Of a stretch of 64,000 bases of DNA, positions 55,444 to 64,000 are shown piece after piece; position 1 is the stretch's first letter; the number at the start of each line of letters is the position of its first letter. The translations under genes were made by a program, and so were the position numbers. The notes under the pieces were generated by a model, which saw only the letters and a list, made by a program, of their open reading frames with translations, did no database searches and was not told the origin of the DNA. The stretch spans positions 85,010,732 to 85,074,731 of the forward strand of contig OZ018333.1 in assembly GCA_963969495.1 (NCBI GenBank), read 5' to 3'. The DNA comes from Ceratothoa steindachneri (taxonomy: Eukaryota > Arthropoda > Malacostraca > Isopoda > Cymothoidae).

Positions 55444-56402
55444 TTGGGGCCAAGCAATGCGAACAGCATTGATGTCCAAATAAAGGGTCGACATAATGTG
55501 CTAAGTTACGAACCTGTTGCGGGATCGCGTTGGCTTGTCTCTCAAAAATGTGACTCCCTTTACCACGATTTACTCTAAAGGGAATTGACTTATAAGTACG
55601 GTACTCACCTGTAACAAGAGACTTTATACACTATAAGTTCAAAAGTATAAGAGAAAAATTTGTAAAGTGATTTAACCTTCAACAACGAATGAAGAAACTG
55701 AAGTAGCAGTGTTTCCATCTGCCCCTCTAGCTGTGAGAACGGGCTAAGCACGGCTCAATTTTCTTAATACCCTCCGTCCCCCCAACAAAAAGTTTAAAAA
55801 ATTTCAAGTTAACATTACACTTTATATTTAAGGAAATATAATTTTCTTGATTTAAGTTCCATCGACATCTTGATAAGAATTATGTCCATTTATTTGTGTG
55901 TGGGAATTGATGGAATACGGATAATTCTTTTATCACTTTTAACTTCTTATTTTAATTTAGGGCATTAAATAACCTTAGAGTCACGAAACCTTTATGAGTG
56001 AACAGTAGCATTAAAAAAATAAAATCACTACTATTAAAAAATACTCAATTATTACAAGCTCTCCTAATACACTACGAAATTACCATCTAAATGTTGTTAG
56101 CTCGAAGTCAGCTGCTGATTCACTATTAGTGGCAATAAACCTTTAATTAACTCTGTTTAAACGGAATGTAACCTCTCATGGCTGGACAACTACTCTCCCT
56201 ATAATTGAAAGGGCCATAATATGAATTTTGAGCTATGACTGTGTAGACCAAAGGCCGCTTGAGATATGTTCTGGGGCGATTAATAGAGACTGCGATTTAC
56301 GGTTGATCGGGTTTTGACTATCGGCTTGCCAAGTTGCAGTTCAAATGATATATAAAGAACAAGACCCCAAAATAGAATTTTAATATATATGATAAATTGG
56401 GC

Positions 56403-56405
<3 letters not shown>
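55444..56405. other. Interval with no recognised gene
   Basis: AT-rich sequence without long open frames or motifs that I recognise. Only its first 13 bases matter, as a possible old target duplication of copy 8. Confidence 0.4.

Positions 56406-56435
<30 letters not shown>
56406..56435. repeat. (AT)n microsatellite, 30 bp
   Basis: A short pure AT run. Confidence 0.9.
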
Positions 56436-56437
<2 letters not shown>

Positions 56438-56443
56438 AAAGGG

Positions 56444-56541
56444 GAGCACAAATTACTTAATAAAAGTAGTTAAATGAATTATGATGATTTATGAGCACAA
56501 ATTGCTTAATAAAAGTAGTTAAATGAATTAGGTTGATTTAT
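56444..56541. repeat. 49-bp tandem duplication
   Basis: Two units beginning GAGCACAAATTRCTTAATAA and ending TTGATTTAT/ATGATTTAT follow each other directly, with about three differences. Confidence 0.85.
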
Positions 56542-57489
56542 GATATGACAGAGGACAAAATTAAAGTTAACTCGAACGAGAGGAATTAATTACAATTTAT
56601 TGGTAAATCAAATCAAAGGTGAATGCGGTTAAAGATTAACGAGGTAACCTGGGGATGACAATACAATATCGCTTTACCTTCAAGTGTGGGTAAATTGGAG
56701 GGGGCGGTGGGGGAAGAGAACGGCGCAGATCTTCAAGAAGATACTTCGGGGAGTCCTGACTAGGAGGACTCGAAGATGGGGTTTGATTATTTCGTGATGA
56801 AGAATGAGATTTTATCTGTTCCAGAGAGACATAATCTCAACTCGAGATGATTCTGCTGATCGGCAGAGAGTCTGTCTCGAGAGAACGGAAATCTTGAAGA
56901 GGTGCTGAAGATTAGAGGGCAGCACAACTCTCCTGGGAAAAGGGGGTTCGATAGCTTTCTTCTGACCAGGGGCTAAAGCTTAACGAAGGTAGATCTGCTG
57001 GAGAGATCTTCGGCGAGGTACGACTCGAACACGGGTTACAGGGCTTCACGGGAAGCAGACAGGCAGTCTGAACGGAGGAAAGGGTGGGTTTTCAATCTCC
57101 TCGAGAAATGGCGAGCTACGGGTTAAATAGCCGGGTGGCTGGTCCGATAGATAGCCTCAGAGCCTGGTCGTCCTAGAGGATTTTCGGTGCCAGTATAAGC
57201 AAACACACTCCGTGACAACGAGTCGGTCCAGACGGTGAAACTTGCCTCGTGATACGGGGGTAGAGTTAATGTGTCTGCCCTCGCGGATGAATAGGCAGGC
57301 CTGGAAGGCCTGGTGTAGAGTTAGGATGCCGGCACACAGGGTCGGAAAAAAAATACAGCTGTGTCGGGTGATTCCATCTTGAACTTTCCAAAGTTTTCAC
57401 GCTAAGCGCACGTGGTTTAGAAAGAGCTGAAAAGGGGTATTTCCGAGGGCGCTTCCTTTCGCGCTGGTGCTTCGAGGGCATCCCCTTCT
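56542..57489 (-). other. Unassigned interval, weak candidate for a solo LTR
   Basis: No coding frame of note. On the minus strand TGTCACGGAGTGTGTTTGCT begins at 57217, a TATTTAA box lies at 57129-57123, and AATAAA lies at 56601-56596. A TGT start, TATA box and poly(A) signal in this order would fit an LTR, but no matching CA/ACA end or target duplication was found. Confidence 0.2.

Positions 57490-57583
<94 letters not shown>
57490..57583. repeat. Compound (AC)n(AT)n microsatellite
   Basis: About ten AC units run directly into about 37 AT units. No Penelope repeat is visible at this one. Confidence 0.95.
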
Positions 57584-57587
<4 letters not shown>

Positions 57588-57914
57588 GCACTGTTGAAGT
57601 CCACAGCAGTGGCAGCGTTATTGATTTTAACTTGTTGTCCCTTTATTTTTCTTACAATTTTTTTGTTTGGGTCTTGTTAGAATGGGACATTTAGAAAACA
57701 TGCCCAGTATCACGGCACTACATTAACCCGTGAGACGCTAAATAAGAACACCTCCATCATCTTGAGACTATAAAACCGCAGAAGATTGCGAATGGCCGAA
57801 GCCGTCTTTATCCGAATGAAGAAATTAATGTGCAACTCCGGCCCGAAACCAAACTTCCGACAACTTGGGGTCTCCGCGTCGACCGTCGCTAATAAAAAAT
57901 CGCATTTCCCTTTA

Positions 57915-58200
57915 CTTATTGAATACTATCTGATCTAAAATCTTTCCTTGAATGTGTTTGGTCATTTTGCAGCGCTTACGTCTGAAAAAGTCCATTATTC
58001 TGTAGCACCTATGATTTAAACGTTAGTTTGTCATTAAAAAATTCCTTAGCTGTGATTGGCCAATTTTGTATCCTTTATGTTCAAATAGAAAAACAAGCAG
58101 TGCCTATATTTTGAACGTTAGTTTGTCTGTAACATTTTCCTAAACTGTGATTGGTCAATTTTGTATCCCTTATGTTTAAGTAGGAAAGTATACATAGTTT
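57915..58200. repeat. Three degenerate units of about 100 bp
   Basis: Units share TTGAACGTTAGTTTGTC, CTGTGATTGG(C/T)CAATTTTG and TATCC(C/T)TTATGTT. The second and third (from about 58016 and 58112) are close relatives, while the first is much more diverged. The region 57584-57914 before them has no gene that I recognise. Confidence 0.6.
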
Positions 58201-58299
58201 AGCATTCAGTAAGTCATGCTATATTAATGTAGATATTTAATGTCTACCTCAATGTCGGTTATTTCCCAACACAATTAAAAAAAAACAAAGTAATATTCT

Positions 58300-59510
58300 T
58301 GCTTAAACAAAGAAAACCTAAAAAGGATATAGGCAATTATAGGCCTATTTCGCTCTTGGTTTCTTGGGCAAACTCATAGAAAAACTCCTATAAAACAGAC
58401 TGAGAAACTACCTGGATGCCACATATCTATATAATAATCAACAACATGGGTTCAGAAGAAACCTTGGCACCTAAACATCACTCTCAGTGATTACTGAACG
58501 AATTGCTATCGCGAAGGCCAAAGACCACAACGTAGACCCGGTGCTTCGCGACGTGTCCTCAGCGTTTGACAAGGTATGGCTTCCGGCCCTTAAATTAAAA
58601 ATTAAAGATTTCGGAATGGAACAAAATATAGCACGTATACTTTGCCCCTATCTGGATGGCCGCCAGGCAATATTAAAAATCAATGATAATGAAGGAGAGC
58701 CATTCGAACTTCAAACAGAGGTGCCACAAGGAGGATGACTCAGTCCTATCCTGTATGCCATTCACACTGGCGACCTGCCCCTTCCTAATCAAGAATCAGC
58801 ACAATATGTACAACTGGCAGACGACATAACACAGGTTGTCACCAGCAACTATCGTAACCCCAGAGATATATCAAATAGGACAAGAGAAATTGAGAACATC
58901 AATAGATACGAGAGAGAGCAAAATAAAAACAAAACATCAACAAGTTTAGAATAATCCCGATGGGGTGATGTAAAACTGCAGATGTTTAAATACAAGGCGA
59001 ATTCTACCCATAGTCCAGAAATGGCATAGTACTTGGCCTCAAATTAACACCATCCAGATATGTTGCGCACTTTAAAGAAAAAATTAATGCGGCTAAGAGG
59101 ACGCTAGAATCACTGTTTCGTTTCCGAATTCTATCACCAAGAAACAAAAGGAAACTATATATGTTACTAGTGAGACCATTACTGCTGTATCCCGCTATTC
59201 CCCTTCTATTTCCCCGCTATTCCCCATCATTGTCTCTAGCAAGACAATGATGAGGAAAGCTCAAGCGGTACAAAATAAAGCCACAAGATTTATGGCTAAC
59301 GTTACTCTTCAAAACCAGCTACCATCAACTATACTTCACGAAATTGTAGACAGCGAACCAATAAATATGACTCTGCACAAACGCGCAAACGATATTTGGC
59401 AAAGGATTAATCAATACTTACCAGAAAAAGTGACCCGACAAATAAAACTCGAAGATGAAGAATTACCGAATCTACGTTTCAAACAAACCTTTAAACTGCA
59501 GGGAAAATAA
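58300..59510 (+). pseudogene. Jockey-like LINE reverse transcriptase fossil
   Basis: The piece NYRPISLL near 58340 is followed by decayed NQQHGFRR-type text. An open frame at 58487-58738 then reads ITERIAIAKAKDHN, DVSSAFDKVWLPALKLKI and FELQTEVPQGG before a stop. LSPILYAIHTGDLPLP and QLADDITQVV (catalytic box LADD, about 58817) follow in frame. After a broken stretch, 59247-59510 reads AQAVQNKATRFMANVTL, ILHEIVDSEPINMTLHKRAN and DIWQRINQYL, the usual C-terminus of Jockey-type proteins without RNase H. The order is complete from RT to the end, but at least four breaks exist. The endonuclease and ORF1 are not found. The exact clade is uncertain. Confidence 0.65.
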
Positions 59511-60024
59511 TACATAAAACAATCATAAAAAAGATCCGTAGTGGCCAATTAATTAATAAGTATAAAGTTAAAAATAATTATAGTAAAAAGATCCGAAGTA
59601 GACAAAAGATTAAAAATAAAAAGATATGAAGTAGACAAGAAAAAAAAACCCGTATTGAACAAGGTTTAAAAGATTCAATGTAGTAATATCGAATCTCAAA
59701 TCCATATATAAATTCGTCACCAACAATAAAAATTAGGCAACGACAAGCTCGTTGAATTCACAAAATATAATTTTCATCGAATAAAAAGGCAGAAAGCTTG
59801 ACTCAGTTTCTGAGAATCAATGTAGAGATATAATGAAGAAAAGAGGCAAAAAGACTGAGGTTACCAGACAACCTGGTACAAACCCTCTCACTCTATAAAC
59901 ACATTTTCCAATAAATATGACTGCACAAACGCACAAAAAAACAGAAAAATGCAATATATAAGCAAGGTAAGAAGAGAGAAAATGCCAAAATTAATTAAAC
60001 CAATCGTGGAATGAAATGACGGCT
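59511..60024. other. Probable LINE 3' tail and unassigned sequence
   Basis: Directly after the LINE stop a phrase AAAGATCCG(A/T)AGT(A/G)G recurs near 59530, 59589 and, altered, 59621, which may be part of the element's 3' end. The rest has no recognised feature. Confidence 0.4.
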
Positions 60025-60220
60025 TATAGAAAAAAAAATATAGGAGGAGAATAAAGGGACATAAATATGCTAAATACAAAAAAGTTCACAAAACAAGCAA
60101 AACAATTAAGGAGGAAGATAAGTTTACAAGAGGTGATTAAATGAGAGGTCAAGAGTAAAAATGGAGAAGCATAAAGACTCTGGATCTTTTTAAATCCTCT
60201 TCCAGATCTTTGCGATAGGG
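60025..60220 (-). pseudogene. Linker fragment of the second LINE family
   Basis: On the minus strand AAAGATCTGGAAGAGGAT reads KIWKR, then FKKIQSLYASP. The plus-strand fossil at 2322 reads KIWKRINKIWALYAS at the same place. Some text equivalent to HLITDS and NxxAxxFA follows. It ends where LINE copy 9 begins. Confidence 0.4.
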
Positions 60221-60286
60221 GTCCCATCCGCCTAAACTGCCGCGGGGGTGCTATTACTGTCACCGCTTTGGTCATGTTAATCGCTC

Positions 60287-60867
60287 GTGTAGACGTACAA
60301 AGTCGGGGTTACCCAAAGTCTGTGTGAATTGCTCCAAGGCCACACACGATAAGTTCAAATAGTGTGGCTAAGTGTGTCAAATGCGAAGAGACGCCACCAA
60401 CTTCTTGAAAGCAATGTAGTGCTTATATCCTTGAGAAAGAAATCCTGGCAGTTCAGACAGAGGGATCGTCTATCCTTCCGAGAGGCTAAGGACTTAGCAC
60501 TGGCACGCGCGACGCTGCCTGGAACATCCTGTGCCTCAATAGTAAGAAAGACTCCCTCTACTCCTGTCCCCTTCAGGCTTCCGAACACGTGCAGATGTGC
60601 AAATTCGGGGTTACCCGAAGTATGTGTGAATTGCTCTAAGGCCGCACACGATAAGTCTAAATAGTGTGTGGCTAGGTGTGTCAATTGCGAAGAGAGACCA
60701 CCAACTTCTTGAAAGCAATGTAGTGCTTATCTCCTTGAGAAAGAAATCCTGGCCGTTCAGGCAGAGGATCGTTTATCCTTCTGAGAGGCTAAGGACTTGG
60801 ACCTGGAACATCCTAGGCCTCAATAGTAAGACTCCCTCTACTCCTAGCCCCTCCAGGCCTCCGAACA
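60287..60867 (+). repeat. Tandem duplication of the CCHC region in LINE copy 9
   Basis: Two units start at GTGTAGACGTACAAAGTCGG (60287) and GTGCAGATGTGCAAATTCGG (60588). Both end in CTTCCGAACACG/CCTCCGAACACG. The second lacks about 20 bases found in the first. Both carry CVNCSKAxHDK and the YLLEKEILAVQ region, and both have the same stop in TCxAAATAGTGT, so the stop preceded the duplication. Confidence 0.75.
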
Positions 60868-63764
60868 CGGTTGTTTCCACGCCCATTCGGAAACGACCCT
60901 ATATTGATAAAGCTGGCGGCACAAAGGATCAACACTCATCCCAGGTTAAAACCAGGGCTCCCGTCCCTTCCCACAGCGTGACCCTTTCTCGTAAGGCGAA
61001 ACGGCCATGTGCCTCTAACGAGTCGTTAAACTCACAGGAGACACACCTTAAGTTTGTCGCTAAACCAGCTTTCGGGATTCCTAGAGTTGCCAGCCTAAAG
61101 GAGGACAGTACTAAAAGAGCCTCAGCTCCTTCGCTCACACCCAGTGGCGAGCTGGGTGGCTCGGAGACTGTGGGGGCTGCAAAGAAGGGACCACAACCTC
61201 CGAAAACCACCCGCTCACTTAAGGTTTCGAGGAGGGAGGAAAAGACTCGCATGGCGAGACCAACCTCCCTCTATAAGTCTTCGAAGGCGACAGCGCATAG
61301 TCCGGCCAACAGTGCCCAGAATTCTACCTCCGGGAAGCATACAGCCATTCCGGCAAGGAGGACACTGGCATTTCCCCCGAGTTATACCTGGAATGCATAT
61401 TCCTTCAATGGAGTTGCCGCGGACTCAGGGCGAACTGGGAGGAGCTGCGGAGGCTTGATTCGTCCCGATCTCCGTTAGCTATCTTTTTGCAGGAAACCAT
61501 GTTAGGCGCGTGCCCTCTGCCAAACTCACGGACTTTACTACCTGTACACCACGGGATGGGAGCCGGGCAGGAGGATGCGCGACTTACACGTGGCATGATG
61601 TCTCTCTTCTTTTTGCTTTTGATATCTCCTTTCAGGTAGTAGCTATGCAGCTGCACATGGATAGGAGGTATACTGTTATTTCCGCGTACATTCTACGTCT
61701 GCTGACTTCGACACGGAGGACATCCACCGCGTCGTGGCATAGTTGCCGAGGCCATTCTCTTGCTCTGAGATCTGAAGGGTAGATCTGGGTAGACTACTCA
61801 ATTAATCCCAGCTTGAGTTGGGTGTCATAAATGTGGATGAGTTTACGCATCATTGCCCGAGAACCGCTTTATTTTCTGCCTCGCTCTATTTTTGTGCTCT
61901 CCGAATGCACAGCCTGATTTTGATTTGCGTGTGTTCGATGACCTGCATGGTATTGATCACTTTCCGATTCAAATATCCTTTTCTGGGCCACTGTTGCCCT
62001 AAACCCCGGCCCGGTGTTTGTGCATTTAAGTAAATGACTGAATTCTCGTATCTCAGTCGAGGAGTTTAGGTCGGTAGATGAGGACGTTGAGTTCTTCTCT
62101 GGCAAAATCATCGCCGCGGGCCTAACTACCATTCGTCGAGGGTCTCACCATTTTTCACGCAGACCACTCCCGTCGTGGTCAGCCGAGTTTGAGACGGACC
62201 GCAAACAGAATAGTTATGCCTACATGCACTATAAGCGCCGCCCGCACGATTTCACTGTCGGTGATTTCGGTCGGGCTAGGGCTAGGGCTAAGTTCCGGTA
62301 TATTTTGAAGCACGCCCGCCGCTCTTCTTGGTGGGCATACGTGTCTTCACTTAACGGGAAGACTCCTCTAGCAGAGGTGTGGAAGCGAGTCAAAATAATT
62401 AGGAGAATGGGACCGCAAACTCAGACCACGCTTCCGTGGCGGAATCCTTCGAGACCGCCTTCTCAGCATTCTCTAGACGGGATGCTGCTCCGCCAGCATT
62501 CATTACACGTTTTGATGTCGCGGAAAGCCGTCGAATGGATTTGGCCTCCAGAAGCGTTGAACCCTTCAAAGACAGGTTTACTCTGAGCGGGTTGCGTTCC
62601 ACTCTGGCTTCGTGAGCGGACTCCGCCTTTGGCCTGGATGATGCCCCGTACGCTAAGCTTGAACACCTGAGTGAGCGAGGCATGGCCATCTTGTTAGATT
62701 TGTTCAACAGGATCTGGGTAGAGGGTAGCCTCTCAGATTTCGGGCAAATTGCTACTTTGCTTGCTTTTCACAAACCGGGAAGATCACTTTATCCCAGCCG
62801 GTTTCCGCCCAATCTCTCTAACCTACTACGTGTTCAAGTTGATGGAGAAATTGGTAAATGTTACATTAGCCTTTCTATCTGTACATCGGAGGCCATCTGT
62901 CTTCTACACAGAGCGGCTTCTGCAAGTTCCACTTCAAGTCAGATGCTGTGCTCCGACTGCAAATGCTGTCTGCGAGGCTTTCCTTCGTAGACAGCATTAC
63001 GCCACGGTGTTTTTCGATCTGGAGAAGGCCTATGATACCGAATGGCCATACTGTATCATTGAGACTCTCCACACGAAGGGGGCGATGGGACGCCTCCCAA
63101 TACTTATATCTGAAATTTTGCGAGATCGTAGATTCCGCGTACGGGTGGGGGGTGAGGCTCTCCAACCCATTGGAACAGGAAGAGTGTGTCCCGCAGTGAA
63201 GTGTCCTCAGTGTCACATTTTTTCCCAAGAGCATCAACGCCATCACATCAGTACTGCTGTAATAAGTTCTCGCTACGCCCTATGTGGAGGGGCCTTTTGA
63301 TAACTTTTGGCGCGGCCCAGATGCAAACTCTGGAGCATCAACTCCAACAGGCATTGAATCGCGTCTCTTGTTACGCCGAAGAACACAGGCTGCGGTTTTC
63401 TTTGGCTAAGACTAAGGTGGTGCACTTCTACCGCCTTCCATGGTTCCATTCTGACCCAGACTTATTACTCAATGGGGTGCGCCAGGAAGTACTGGAGGCG
63501 CACAGTTTCCTTGGTCTTGTATTTGGTCTACGCCTCACTTGGGAGGCTCATATTCACAGCCTTGGGGGTCACTTCTACCCGCACCATGGATGTTTGTTCC
63601 GTGACGCTCAACGCTTGGCAGCCGAGCGTGTATTGCGTAAGGTGGACTTGATCCACCACACCGGCGGCCTTCGACTAGCGACTGGTACCTTCCCCTCTTC
63701 CCCTGATGTGAGCCTACTTGTCGATGCTGGGGAGATGCCACTCTCTCTGCGCCGTGTACAGTAA
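60868..63764 (+). pseudogene. ORF1 C-terminus and ORF2 of LINE copy 9
   Basis: ORF1 ends through TLSRKAKRPCASNESLNSQE and SRREEKTRMARPTSLYKSSK. The endonuclease (61380-62030) keeps LQETML in another frame (CAGGAAACCATG), and GINVDEFTHHC-type text (GVINVDEFTHHCPRTALF). The RT keeps KLMEKLVNVTLAFL, FDLEKAYDTEWPYCIIETLH and the RDRRFRVRVGG segment. The catalytic box has become YVEG, so both Asp are lost, and the thumb (RLRFSLAKTKVVHFY) is readable at about 63390. The region continues past the window edge. Confidence 0.7.
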
Positions 63765-64000
63765 ATTTCTCGCCTGTACACGCGAGCCCGGCGCCTTCCT
63801 CAGTCGCCAAAAGCTCTCGCTGCATTCTCAGCTGATCTCGACGGTGCCTATGCCACCGAGAGACGCGGGTTATACCCTAGGTCCTTCGGGTGAGAGCCAG
63901 GAAACTCCGTCGAGAGCTAGGTATAGCTCTCGGACCAGTGGCGCCCCTGGTTCTACCCAGGACGCCACCCTTTAATTATTTATCGCCACGCCTCTGCTCC

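Larger units (their letters stand above)
60236..64000 (+). mobile_element. LINE copy 9, truncated at both window-visible ends
   Basis: It begins inside ORF1 at the first knuckle (CCGCGGGGGTGCTATTACTG). It includes a tandem duplication of the knuckle region, the ORF1 C-terminus, the endonuclease, the RT and the thumb, and leaves the window before RNase H. The RT finger region has lost some bases near 62400. All frames are broken. Confidence 0.75.

Overview
This window looks like repeat-dense, non-coding-rich DNA from an animal nuclear genome, most likely an arthropod and quite possibly a malacostracan crustacean. I see no prokaryotic operons, no rRNA or tRNA genes, and only one convincing host-type gene. 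The host guess is an inference from three things: the mix of elements (an I/Nimb-like LINE with an RNase H domain, a Copia element, Penelope-like elements, a restriction-endonuclease LINE, pogo and mariner transposons), a C2H2 zinc-finger array with the finger sequence CPYQ, and a fossil of a protein that, from memory, is repeated in many arthropod genomes.

The dominant component is one LINE family with this order: 5' UTR, ORF1 with three CCHC knuckles, ORF2 with AP-endonuclease, reverse transcriptase, RNase H and a terminal Cys/His motif, then a 3' hairpin and short A-rich tail. I number its copies 1 to 9. Copy 1 (774-2191), copy 2 (4015-5263), copy 3 (5264-20400, interrupted), copy 4 (12944-19861), copy 5 (23986-27255), copy 6 (28240-34932) and copy 7 (about 28200-45914, interrupted) are on the + strand. 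Copy 8 (49401-55443) is on the - strand, and copy 9 (60236 to the window end) is on the + strand. All are broken by stops, frameshifts or deletions. Copy 4 is the most complete.

The elements are nested and the order can be read from target-site duplications. Copy 4 sits in the RNase H region of copy 3 (13-bp duplication), and copy 3 also carries a pogo-like DNA transposon (TA duplication). Copy 6 sits in the start of ORF1 of copy 7 (14-bp duplication). A Copia element (- strand, 37793-44686, with both LTRs, primer-binding site and polypurine tract) sits in the endonuclease region of copy 7. That Copia element in turn received a Penelope-like element in the TA-rich part of one LTR and a CR1-like LINE fragment in its reverse transcriptase region.

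Outside this family are an unknown arthropod protein fossil (3-434), a second LINE family (2322-3060 and 60025-60220), a mariner fossil (23470-23985), a C2H2 zinc-finger exon (46403-47578), an R4/Dong-like LINE 3' end (47940-48663), head-to-tail Penelope 5' pieces (48667-49163), long AT microsatellites, and a Jockey-like LINE fossil (58300-59510). I did not find a new defence system, gene cluster or other undescribed machinery. The points most worth a second look are the nested insertions, the shared 3' hairpin of the LINE family, the Penelope repeat architecture with a hammerhead-like motif, and the zinc-finger exon.
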